64,000 nucleotides of DNA from Acinetobacter baylyi DSM 14961 = CIP 107474 (GTDB taxonomy: Bacteria > Pseudomonadota > Gammaproteobacteria > Pseudomonadales > Moraxellaceae). A model generated the notes under the pieces. It ran no database searches and had not been told where the DNA came from. It saw only the letters and a list, made by a program, of their open reading frames with translations. Each line of letters starts with the position of its first letter. Position 1 is the first letter of the stretch. A program made the translations under genes and the position numbers. The stretch spans positions 636,442-700,441 of the forward strand of contig NZ_KB849628.1 of the NCBI RefSeq assembly GCF_000368685.1, written 5' to 3'. Below, one piece after another: positions 56,628 to 64,000 of this stretch.

Positions 56628-57566
56628 ATGAGTTCAACCCCTCCTTTGCTTACTGTGATTGGTAGCATTAATGTCGATCATATCCTTGGCCTCGAGCACT
56701 TTCCACATCCTGGACAAACCTTGAATGGTCAGAGCTATCAGGTTGCATTTGGTGGAAAAGGTGCAAATCAGGCTGTGGCAGCAGGCCGAAGTGGCGCCAA
56801 TACCAGTTTTATTGCCTGTGTAGGTAGCGATGCCGTGGGTGAACAAATTCGTCATCAACTCATCAAAGACAACATTGATACTCAGGCCGTGCGTGCTGTT
56901 GAAGGTTTCACCACAGGTGTCGCACTGATTTTTGTTAATCAGCATGCAGAGAACTTCATTGGTATTCATGCCGGTGCCAATGCTGCGCTTGATATTGCGT
57001 ACATCGATCAGCATGCAGAGCTGATTCAACGCTCAAGCGCAATTCTGTTACAGCTCGAAACACCATTAGCCACTATTTTACACGCTGCAAAGCTTGCCAA
57101 AGCCGCTGGTGTAAAAGTGATTTTAAATCCGGCGCCAGCCTGTGAGTTACCTGAAGAATTATTACGTTTGGTCGATATTATTACCCCCAACGAAACCGAA
57201 GCGTTAAGCCTCACCAATGTGATTGTGCATGATGATCATGACGCTGCCGAAGCGGCAAATGTGCTGCATCAAAAAGGTATTAAAACTGTAGTCATCACGA
57301 TGGGCTCTCGTGGTGTCTGGCTAAGTGAATATGGTCAGGGCAAAATGATTGAAGGTTTTAAAGTGAGTGCAATCGATACCATTGCCGCAGGCGATACGTT
57401 TAATGGTGCATTTGTGACGGCACTTCTTGAAGGAAAAACCGCTCAAGACGCTGCACGCTTTGCCAATGCAGCCGCTGCAATTGCCGTTACCCGATCTGGT
57501 GCCCAGCCTTCTGTGCCATGGCGTCAAGAAATTGATCTGTTTCTTTCTGCTCAAACGGCACTATAA
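56628..57566 (+). CDS. rbsK: Ribokinase
   Basis: Phosphorylates D-ribose to ribose 5-phosphate, allowing use of ribose released by nucleoside hydrolysis. 312 residues of the PfkB family. Motifs: SINVDHIL (about 9-16), GGKGANQAVAAGRSGA (about 42-57) and the catalytic AAGDTFNGAFVTAL (about 254-267), with the general base Asp. It is 2.3 kb from the nucleoside hydrolase operon and transcribed in the opposite direction. Its own terminator is at 57645-57671. Confidence 0.94.
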   Translation: MSSTPPLLTVIGSINVDHILGLEHFPHPGQTLNGQSYQVAFGGKGANQAVAAGRSGANTSFIACVGSDAVGEQIRHQLIKDNIDTQAVRAVEGFTTGVALIFVNQHAENFIGIHAGANAALDIAYIDQHAELIQRSSAILLQLETPLATILHAAKLAKAAGVKVILNPAPACELPEELLRLVDIITPNETEALSLTNVIVHDDHDAAEAANVLHQKGIKTVVITMGSRGVWLSEYGQGKMIEGFKVSAIDTIAAGDTFNGAFVTALLEGKTAQDAARFANAAAAIAVTRSGAQPSVPWRQEIDLFLSAQTAL

Positions 57567-57644
57567 TTCTAAATTGTTTTGTGGTTTAATACGCGCAGTT
57601 TGAGATGAGCCTCATACAGTATATGACTCGATTTATATACGACT

Positions 57645-57671
57645 AGCCCCGCTAATATGCGGGGCTTTTTA
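57645..57671 (+). terminator. Terminator after rbsK
   Basis: Stem AGCCCCGC / GCGGGGCT with a six-base loop and a T5 tail, about 80 bp after the rbsK stop codon. It also lies 35 bp from the stop of the convergent XRE regulator gene. Confidence 0.92.
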
Positions 57672-57705
57672 TTGCCTTTTTAATTTTATAACAACTAAAC
57701 CCTGT

Positions 57706-58038
57706 TTACTTTTTAGTGTCTATCAAAGTAAAAATGAGATGTTTTAACTGACATTGAACTTCTTGAGGTAACTGAATAAAAAGTACATCTATCGGCATAT
57801 GTTGCCAATCTTTCAGCAAATTGCCTTCATTATCCATATTTTCTGCCAATAGAAAGATTTGTGAAACTGAACAATTAAAAGCTTTTGCGAGATATTCAAG
57901 TATTGCAGGACTATATCCTTGATTACCATTTTCAAGATTTGAAATATTACTTTTCGAAGTATGTGAAAAATCTGCAAGCTGTTGTTGAGTCCAACCCTGC
58001 CTTTTTCTTAAGAAACGAACTGCGCGACCTATATCCAT
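57706..58038 (-). CDS. Small XRE-family (Cro/CI) regulator
   Basis: 110 residues. Helix-turn-helix at residues 6-60: FLRKRQGWTQQQLADFSHTSKSNISNLEN (read in two parts) then GYSPAILEYLAKAFN, followed by a short C-terminal part with an acidic helix. It starts 125 bp from the divergent unknown gene at 58163. This arrangement is common for regulators of an adjacent gene or small mobile loci, but no phage or integrase gene is close. Self- and neighbour-regulation is inferred. Confidence 0.82.
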   Translation of the reverse strand: MDIGRAVRFLRKRQGWTQQQLADFSHTSKSNISNLENGNQGYSPAILEYLAKAFNCSVSQIFLLAENMDNEGNLLKDWQHMPIDVLFIQLPQEVQCQLKHLIFTLIDTKK

Positions 58039-58162
58039 AAGCCGATACTATCTGGATGGCGAACATCACAAGTATTTTTATACAATAATGAATATTAGTT
58101 TTGTATTGTTTAACAAAACAAAAGTTTTGTAATACAATACTGCTAGTTTTTAAAACATTTAA

Positions 58163-58579
58163 ATGATAATGAAATTAGTAAGTGATCAAATTCAAGAAAG
58201 AAAATTTATAATAGAATTTCAATTATTTAACTTAATTGATGAATTAGGTCTTAGTGTAAAAAAAGATCATGAAAGAAAAATTTTTATTTATGCATTGCTT
58301 TACGTACAACTCATGCATCAGCCTTACAGCGCGATGAATACCATATCTCAACTTGAACCTGTTACAACTTATGAAAAGATAAAAATCTCATATTATACCA
58401 ATTACCTATCTACCTATTTGAGTACATCCTATTCACAAGAACGTGAAAGAATCATTTCTATTATTTCAAAAACATTTATTGATTCGATAAATCCAGAGAT
58501 GAATCTTTATAATTTTAATGATTTTGTGACCATGTTCGCTTTTAAGAAACTGTTGCAGCAAGTGTTTCATGAAAATTAA
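58163..58579 (+). CDS. Unknown AT-rich gene, 138 residues
   Basis: Product is basic-acidic mixed with many Ile, Lys and Tyr and two predicted helical halves; it does not resemble any family that I know, and codon use is more AT-rich than its neighbours. ATG at 58163 is followed by another ATG at 58169; no strong ribosome-binding site precedes either. It is divergent from the XRE regulator and ends just before the acnB terminator. Presence of a gene is supported only by frame length and by the position of the terminator. Confidence 0.55.
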   Translation: MIMKLVSDQIQERKFIIEFQLFNLIDELGLSVKKDHERKIFIYALLYVQLMHQPYSAMNTISQLEPVTTYEKIKISYYTNYLSTYLSTSYSQERERIISIISKTFIDSINPEMNLYNFNDFVTMFAFKKLLQQVFHEN

Positions 58580-58608
58580 AAAAGGACTGATTTCTCAGCC
58601 CTTTTTTA
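58576..58608. terminator. Bidirectional terminator between 58163 gene and acnB
   Basis: Stem AAAAGG-x-CTGA / TCAG-x-CCTTTT around a short loop, flanked by A and T runs, about 30 bp past the acnB stop and overlapping the stop of the 58163 gene. Confidence 0.8.
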
Positions 58609-58634
58609 CTCATTTAAACTCAATCATTAATCGA

Positions 58635-61274
58635 TTAAGTTAATTGAGCTGCAGCAATTTTCTTGGTATCTACTTGATCGGCAGCATTTGTATATTCGCC
58701 CATTTTGTCGAAATTCAAATATTTGTAGATATCCGCAGACATACTGTCGATTTGTGCTGCATATTGTTGATATTCTTCTGGCGTCGGTAATTTACCGAGT
58801 ACAGCAGCAACAGATGCAAGCTCAGCAGATGCCAAGTATACGTTAGAGCCTTGACCCAAACGGTTCGGGAAGTTACGTGTAGAAGTCGATACGACCGTGG
58901 TGTTTGGCGCAACACGTGCTTGGTTACCCATACATAGTGAGCAACCCGGCATTTCAGTACGCGCACCAGCGCGACCATAGGTATTGTAGAAACCTTCTTC
59001 CATTAACTGGTGTTCGTCCATACGTGTTGGTGGTGCCAACCATAAACGAGTTGTTAATGAACCACTTGGTACTTTCTCAAGCAACTGACCCGCTGCACGG
59101 AAATGACCAATGTTGGTCATACAAGAACCGATGAACACTTCATCAATTTTGTCGCCTTGAACATCAGAAAGAAGTTTTGCATCATCTGGATCGTTCGGGC
59201 AGCAAAGAATTGGTTCTTTGATGTCTGCAAGATCAATTTCATACACTTTAGTGTATTCAGCATCCGCATCCGCTTTAAGAAGTGATGGATTAGCCAACCA
59301 TTTTTCCATGTTTTCAACACGGCGCGCCATTGTACGTGCATCACCATAGCCTTGTGAAATCATCCACTTCAACATGGTAATGTTCGAACGCAAGTACTCA
59401 GCCACTTTCTCTTCAGAAAGCGTGATTGCACAACCCGCAGCCGAACGCTCAGCAGATGCATCAGACAATTCAAATGCTTGCTCAACTGTAAGGTCTGTTT
59501 CCATTTCTGTTAAGTCGATTTCCAAGATACGACCAGAGAAAATGTTTTTCTTACCTTTTTTCTCTACAGTCAAATCGCCTTCTTTGATTGCGTAGTAAGG
59601 AATTGCATGTACAAGGTCACGTAAAGTGATACCAGGTTGCATTTTACCTTTGAACTTCACAAGTACAGATTCAGGCATATCGAGTGGCATAACACCAGTC
59701 GCTGCCGCGAACGCAACAAGGCCAGAACCCGCAGGGAATGAAATACCAATTGGGAAACGCGTATGTGAGTCACCGCCAGTACCGACTGTATCTGGAAGCA
59801 ACATACGGTTTAACCAAGAGTGGATAATACCATCACCTGGACGAAGCGATACACCACCACGGTTCATGATGAAGTCTGGCAATGTGTGTTGCATTTGTAC
59901 GTCCACTGGCTTTGGATAAGCAGCAGTGTGACAGAACGATTGCATGACCAAGTCAGCAGAGAAGCCCAAGCAAGCCAAATCTTTTAACTCGTCACGAGTC
60001 ATAGGACCAGTGGTATCCTGAGAACCAACAGTCGTCATCTTAGGTTCACAGTAAGTACCCGGAATAACACCCTGACCTTCTGGAAGACCACATGCACGAC
60101 CCACCATCTTCTGAGCTAAAGTGAAACCTTTGCCCGTTGCAGCAGGTTGTACTGGGGTACGGAATAATGTAGATGGCTCAAGACCTAACGCTTCACGCGC
60201 TTTGGTGGTCAAACCACGACCCACGATCAGGTTAATACGACCACCCGCACGTACTTCGTCTAGAAGCACTGGAGTTTTAAGTTCAGATTCAGCAATTTGT
60301 TCGCCATTTTTGAACGCCGTTACTTTCGCAGCAGCATGGTCAATTTTGAGAACAATTTCGTCGCCCATGTTCATATTGGCAACGTCAATCTCTACAGGTA
60401 ACGCACCAGCGTCTTCCATCGTGTTGAAGAAAATCGGTGCGATTTTAGAACCTAAGCAGTAACCACCGTCTTTTTTGTTCGGAATGTGCGCGATTTCGTC
60501 ACCAAAGAACCAAAGCACAGAGTTTGTTGCAGATTTACGAGATGAACCTGTACCCACAACGTCACCGACATAAGCAACTTGATTGCCTTTAGCAATGAGT
60601 TCTTTAATTTGGCTCAGTGGACCAACTTCACCTGGTTTTTCAGGGTTAATACCATCACGCTCGTTTTTCAACATTGCATTTGCGTGTAATGGGATATCCG
60701 GACGGCTCCAAGCGTCTTGCGCTGGAGACAAGTCGTCGGTGTTAGTTTCGCCTGTCACTTTAAAAACAGTGAGCTTGATTTCTTCTGGAACATCTTTGCG
60801 GCTTGTAAACCACTCAGCATCAGCCCAAGATTGTAAAACTGCTTTTGCGTTAGTGTTACCCGCTTTTGCTTTATCAGCCACATCATGGAACGCATCAAAT
60901 ACAAGAAGTGTTTTTTTCAATGCATCAGCAGCTAAAGCGCCTAAATCAGCATCTTCTAAAAGCTCAACTAGAGGTGCAACGTTGTAACCACCAAGCATGG
61001 TACCTAGCAAATAAACTGCGCGTTCTTTAGAAACGAGTGGAGAGGTCGCTTCACCTTTTGCTAAAGCTGCCAAAAAAGCTGCTTTAACGTATGCCGCTTG
61101 GTCTACACCTGCTGGAACACGATTTTCAAGCAAGTCAACGAGGAAAGCTTCTTCACCTGCTGGCGGATTTTTAAGTAATTCGACTAAATCAGCAGTTTGA
61201 GCATCATCAAGTGGCTTCGGTGGGACTCCGAGTGCGGCACGTTCTTCAACGTGTTGGCGGTAAGCTTCTAGCAC
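58635..61274 (-). CDS. acnB: Bifunctional aconitate hydratase 2 / 2-methylisocitrate dehydratase
   Basis: Citrate-isocitrate interconversion in the TCA cycle; also can act in the methylcitrate cycle. 879 residues from the GTG at 61272-61274 (LEAYRQHVEERAALG..., the family's usual start), with AGAGGAA eight bases upstream. The ATG at 61334 is rejected. AcnB order of domains: N-terminal HEAT-like and domain 4 first, then the iron-sulfur-binding domains, with cluster cysteines in FIGSCMTNIGHFRAAG (about 687-702) and EMPGCSLCMGNQARV (about 752-766). Confidence 0.97.
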   Translation of the reverse strand: MLEAYRQHVEERAALGVPPKPLDDAQTADLVELLKNPPAGEEAFLVDLLENRVPAGVDQAAYVKAAFLAALAKGEATSPLVSKERAVYLLGTMLGGYNVAPLVELLEDADLGALAADALKKTLLVFDAFHDVADKAKAGNTNAKAVLQSWADAEWFTSRKDVPEEIKLTVFKVTGETNTDDLSPAQDAWSRPDIPLHANAMLKNERDGINPEKPGEVGPLSQIKELIAKGNQVAYVGDVVGTGSSRKSATNSVLWFFGDEIAHIPNKKDGGYCLGSKIAPIFFNTMEDAGALPVEIDVANMNMGDEIVLKIDHAAAKVTAFKNGEQIAESELKTPVLLDEVRAGGRINLIVGRGLTTKAREALGLEPSTLFRTPVQPAATGKGFTLAQKMVGRACGLPEGQGVIPGTYCEPKMTTVGSQDTTGPMTRDELKDLACLGFSADLVMQSFCHTAAYPKPVDVQMQHTLPDFIMNRGGVSLRPGDGIIHSWLNRMLLPDTVGTGGDSHTRFPIGISFPAGSGLVAFAAATGVMPLDMPESVLVKFKGKMQPGITLRDLVHAIPYYAIKEGDLTVEKKGKKNIFSGRILEIDLTEMETDLTVEQAFELSDASAERSAAGCAITLSEEKVAEYLRSNITMLKWMISQGYGDARTMARRVENMEKWLANPSLLKADADAEYTKVYEIDLADIKEPILCCPNDPDDAKLLSDVQGDKIDEVFIGSCMTNIGHFRAAGQLLEKVPSGSLTTRLWLAPPTRMDEHQLMEEGFYNTYGRAGARTEMPGCSLCMGNQARVAPNTTVVSTSTRNFPNRLGQGSNVYLASAELASVAAVLGKLPTPEEYQQYAAQIDSMSADIYKYLNFDKMGEYTNAADQVDTKKIAAAQLT

Positions 61275-61634
61275 AGTGTTATTCCTCTTTTTTAAAAAAT
61301 TACTTGCGAATTCCGGCTTATCAAAGCTACACAAGTAATATGGACAGCAAAATTTTACTAAAAATCAAGATAAAAGTTAATGCAAGCGCCGTGTTTCTTC
61401 GTGATTCTCGTTATTTTATAGCGAAATAGTAGTTCGCTTTTTTGCTATATCAAAATTCACAGAGAATACGCCACCGATTCAATTACTTGGTTTTTGCCAC
61501 ACTTTAAAAACTATAAAAAGGCAGATGCATCATGCATGATTTGAATGCGAAAAACTATAGAACCTTAGTGCACTATAAAAACTTAATTTTTTTGTGGACA
61601 TCTCTCTTAAAAGTGAAAAGTGATCTGGCTAAAG
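61275..61634. other. 360-bp region upstream of acnB
   Basis: Gene-free, AT-rich. It holds the acnB ribosome-binding site and promoter. A short inverted pair AGCGAA / TTCGCT occurs at 61420-61438. No other structure was seen. Confidence 0.55.
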
Positions 61635-62153
61635 CTAAAAACCATATTGAATATAATATGAGAGCTTATACATGAGGGCACAGATAATGAGCCCCACAAA
61701 GGGTAATATCAAATGATCATACTGTAAAAAATAATCATAGCTTTGTTTTTGTTTTGGAATAAGAGCATTTGATAGAAATTGAGTAATTTTCAAATCTTCC
61801 TTTTGATCGATATAAACAGCTTCGTTTTCGTTCTGGGTCTGTATTCTAAGTATGATGAAGCGATTTAAAGCTAAGCTTATATTATAGTTTTTAACGCTTG
61901 ATAGCTGTATTTCTTTTTGACCGATCAAAATAGCATTTTGAGTAAATTGTAAATCTGTTGTTTTTTTCTTAAGGCTCTGAATAATCAAACTATAGGTGAG
62001 AGCAACCACTGACCCATACAGCATAAACCGATAGTTCTCAAAATAAGAACAAATCAAAATAATAATCGCAAAAAAAGGAAGCCAAAGATAAGCTGCTTTC
62101 ATCATACTTCGATGTAAATAGCCTTTAACTGCAAAACTTTCAGGTCGTGTCAT
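61635..62153 (-). CDS. Unknown membrane protein of 172 residues
   Basis: From the ATG at 62151-62153 the protein has two closely spaced N-terminal membrane helices (about 22-60), a soluble beta-rich middle like a PH-type (YdbS/bPH2-like) domain, and one C-terminal helix (about 145-165). This resembles small bacterial PH-domain membrane proteins, but I cannot confirm it. A GTG ten codons upstream is an alternative start. No operon partner. Confidence 0.6.
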   Translation of the reverse strand: MTRPESFAVKGYLHRSMMKAAYLWLPFFAIIILICSYFENYRFMLYGSVVALTYSLIIQSLKKKTTDLQFTQNAILIGQKEIQLSSVKNYNISLALNRFIILRIQTQNENEAVYIDQKEDLKITQFLSNALIPKQKQSYDYFLQYDHLILPFVGLIICALMYKLSYYIQYGF

Positions 62154-62301
62154 ACTGATTATTTTAATTTGTAGATTTATCACTCAGAATAATTATAGAG
62201 TGATAAATCAATAAATAGAACTTTTCTATCTTTACGATCTAAAAGTCAATAAATATTAAAATATTGTATCTACACACAAAAATAGAACAACCAGTTTACC
62301 A

Positions 62302-62661
62302 TTAGAATGGTTTGTAATTTGGCATTTTATCGTGTGGCGTTGCAATACATTTTTGTGTGATTTCAGTTCTGATTTGCTCTCGAATTGCATCAGGATTTGC
62401 CGTGATGTTTTGCTGAGGCATGGCATAAACTTCATCAATAATATTCAAAATAAAGGTCTTGGTGATCTGATCTTCAATCTTATTGGCATGTTCAACAGCT
62501 TGTGCTTTTTGAATCGCATTTTGACGATCAAGCATGATTGAACGTGCAGCATTGCCCATACTGGTACAGTATCCATGCCATTGTTCTTCTGGAGTCAAAG
62601 GTTTTTTTTCACTACACCCCAACAGTGCGATCAAGATCGTAAAAGGTAAAAATTTTTTCAT
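62302..62661 (-). CDS. Small predicted lipoprotein
   Basis: 119 residues from ATG at 62659-62661, preceded by AAGGAGAG. The signal peptide MKKFLPFTILIALLGC ends in a lipobox (LLGC) with Cys16 as the lipidated residue; Ser17 suggests transport to the outer membrane. The rest is helical with Cys residues in HGYCTS and QKCIAT that could form a disulfide. Function unknown. A longer frame to 62715 would hide the signal peptide. Confidence 0.8.
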   Translation of the reverse strand: MKKFLPFTILIALLGCSEKKPLTPEEQWHGYCTSMGNAARSIMLDRQNAIQKAQAVEHANKIEDQITKTFILNIIDEVYAMPQQNITANPDAIREQIRTEITQKCIATPHDKMPNYKPF

Positions 62662-62766
62662 GAGCACTCTCCTTTGCGCGTCATGATACTGAATTTTGAT
62701 GATTTCCCCAAACACTTGTTTGTGTTGTTTTGCGTATCGTAGATGATATATTTTAGCGAAACTGGT

Positions 62767-63162
62767 TTAACGCATTTTTTTGATCAGCATCAAAAGCTCA
62801 CCAATCACTTCCTCCCCCCCATCTTCGACTACAGCACGTCGCACGCATCCTTGTACATGATGATTCAGCAACTGTGTAGATACCGAGTCAAGTGCAGAGC
62901 GTATCGCAGAAATTTGCGTCAAAATATCTACACAGTAACGATCATTTTCCACCATCTGTGCAACACCGTTCACCTGCCCACCAATGCGGCTCAATCGATT
63001 AAGCAACGCTTTTTTGTCTGGTTGTATGACGTGTTTTTGAGACATATGTAAATCATCAGAAACTTCGTTATTGCAGTCATCACATCGTTTTGATGGATCA
63101 TTGGAACCTTCAGCTTGCACAGAAGATTTTGCTAGCTTGGTTGTTTTTTGTGGCTTTGGCAT
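62767..63162 (-). CDS. csoR: CsoR/FrmR-family metal-responsive repressor
   Basis: 131 residues; residues about 45-131 form the all-helical CsoR/FrmR domain: LLNRLSRIGGQVNGVAQMVENDRYCVDILTQISAIRSALDSV (read in parts) with the C-H-C ligands of copper-sensing CsoR visible as Cys in RYCVDI, His in LNHHVQGC and Cys in the same motif. The N-terminal 40 residues, including RCDDCNN, are unusual. GTAA ATG start has a GGATGAG site; ATG 63045 lacks one. Divergent from copA with an operator between them. Confidence 0.88.
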   Translation of the reverse strand: MPKPQKTTKLAKSSVQAEGSNDPSKRCDDCNNEVSDDLHMSQKHVIQPDKKALLNRLSRIGGQVNGVAQMVENDRYCVDILTQISAIRSALDSVSTQLLNHHVQGCVRRAVVEDGGEEVIGELLMLIKKMR

Positions 63163-63371
63163 TTACTCATCCATTTGGGTTTAACTCAATCATTACATGT
63201 AAAAATGATGGTTCATATAACCCTAATCTCGTCATTCAATTTGATCTTAACAGTTATTAGCCTTTGCATACAGATTTCACAATCTGTTTTACATACTCGG
63301 CAATAAGCCCCTCCATCATCTTTTTTTAATTCTTTATTCAAACAAAAATAACTTTTTTACTCTACCAAAAT

Positions 63372-63388
63372 ATACCCCCATAGGGTAT
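63372..63388. promoter_or_regulatory. CsoR-type operator upstream of copA
   Basis: ATACCC-N5-GGGTAT, an exact 17-bp palindrome with the GC-rich TACCC/GGGTA arms characteristic of CsoR/RcnR/FrmR-class repressors, placed 29 bp upstream of the copA start and about 210 bp from the csoR start. Confidence 0.85.
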
Positions 63389-63416
63389 TATAAATCTTAT
63401 TTTATAGGAAAATACA

Positions 63417-64000
63417 ATGACAAATCCTCCTGTAAAAAACCAAACCATCATCCTTCCTATTGAAGGCATGTCCTGTAATGCCTGTGCTACACGTATTGAA
63501 AAAGTACTAAATCGCCTACCCGATGTTCAAGCGCATGTAAATTTTGCTAGCGAAAAAGCTCAAATTGAACTAAAAAGCACCGAAAGTACGCTAGATGATG
63601 TTATTCATCATATTGAAAAAGCAGGGTTTAAAGTTCCTCCTCAACATCTTGAACTTTCAATTGAGGGTATGAGCTGTGCTGCGTGTGCAGCGCGAATTGA
63701 AAAGGTCTTAAATAAGCAGAACCACGTAGAGGCCGTCGTCAATTTTAGCAATGAGACAGCCCATGTTGATTATGTTACGGGTTTAATCACACCAGAACAA
63801 ATCATTCAAAAAATTGAAAAAGCAGGTTTTAAAGCGATTCAAAAACAGGAACTTAACTCGAAGGATCTTCAACAACACAAACAGCAACAATGGAAACAAC
63901 AGCAACACATGTTAATCATTGCAATCATTTTCACTCTACCCCTTATGGTTGAAATGATGGGCATGATGTTTGGCATGCATGAATTGATTCCTCGCTGGAT
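63417..64000 (+). CDS. copA: Copper-exporting P1B-type ATPase, 5' part
   Basis: The window holds the first 194 codons. Two heavy-metal-associated domains are present, with metal-binding motifs GMSCNAC (Cys20, Cys23) and GMSCAAC (Cys87, Cys90), linked to the start of the first membrane helix (about 162-185, rich in Met: LPLMVEMMGMMFGM). That Met-rich helix and the divergent CsoR repressor fit a copper or silver exporter. Expression is expected to be repressed by CsoR and released by copper. The phosphorylation motif and the rest lie beyond the window. Confidence 0.93.
   Translation, partial: MTNPPVKNQTIILPIEGMSCNACATRIEKVLNRLPDVQAHVNFASEKAQIELKSTESTLDDVIHHIEKAGFKVPPQHLELSIEGMSCAACAARIEKVLNKQNHVEAVVNFSNETAHVDYVTGLITPEQIIQKIEKAGFKAIQKQELNSKDLQQHKQQQWKQQQHMLIIAIIFTLPLMVEMMGMMFGMHELIPRW

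Noticed and set aside
1..64000. tRNA, rRNA, prophage, integron or complete IS
   Set aside because: Reading both strands I saw no tRNA cloverleaf sequence, rRNA segment, integrase or transposase gene; an automated tRNA and profile search would settle this.

Overview
The window is a contiguous piece of a low-GC gammaproteobacterial chromosome, almost certainly Acinetobacter (Moraxellaceae). The main pointers are an Hfq with a long Gly/Phe/Gln-repeat tail, the murU-amgK / lptD-surA arrangement, scattered type II secretion pseudopilin genes, a type I-F CRISPR repeat, and AT-rich intergenic DNA. I cannot name the species. No rRNA, tRNA, prophage or complete insertion sequence was recognised. Most of the window is core chromosome; the accessory signals are an orphan CRISPR array, a 55-bp mini-insertion, an orphan antitoxin and a few unknown small genes.

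Layout. 1-15.8 kb: TSUP exporter, DAHP synthase, TerC/CBS membrane protein, MarR regulator, SRAP protein, malate synthase G, ZapE, an AraC regulator divergent from a Baeyer-Villiger-type monooxygenase, LysO exporter, PyrF, and a XRE-cupin regulator divergent from azlCD. 15.8-22.8 kb: lapA-ihfB-rpsA-cmk, SRPBCC protein, tadA, an enoyl-CoA hydratase/hydrolase overlapping ung, and a QueD-like protein. 22.8-31.7 kb, all on the minus strand: gspHIJK, TetR, tatD-pilZ-holB-kdsB-lpxK-msbA. 32-36.2 kb: parA-parB with rsmG, and the murU-amgK cell-wall recycling pair. 36.2-40.1 kb, plus strand: lptD-surA. 40.2-44.2 kb, minus strand: hfq-miaA-mutL-tsaE. 44.3-48.3 kb: two pseudouridine synthases, a RelB/DinJ-type antitoxin, a GNAT protein, the CRISPR array and a DUF441 membrane protein. 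48.3-57.7 kb: metR, an MFS exporter, a nucleoside uptake/hydrolysis operon containing a 2OG-Fe(II) dioxygenase, a K+ channel and ribokinase. 57.7-64 kb: an XRE regulator divergent from an unknown gene, acnB, a small membrane protein, a lipoprotein, and a CsoR repressor divergent from copA, which runs off the window.

How genes work together. msbA, lpxK and kdsB (lipid A and Kdo) together with lptD and surA form an outer-membrane biogenesis block. amgK and murU recycle peptidoglycan sugars. NupC, nucleoside hydrolase and ribokinase make a nucleoside-salvage route in which the dioxygenase has no assigned step. CsoR and CopA form a copper-efflux switch around a visible operator.

The observations I rate highest are the cas-less I-F array, a mini-IS inserted exactly into the loop of the surA terminator, the dioxygenase inside the nucleoside operon, and several unassigned paired or palindromic operator candidates (upstream of glcB, azlC, msbA and nupC). 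I did not find a clearly new multi-gene system. Many start codons were moved to internal ATG/GTG codons because the longest open frame began at an unlikely TTG or lacked a ribosome-binding site.
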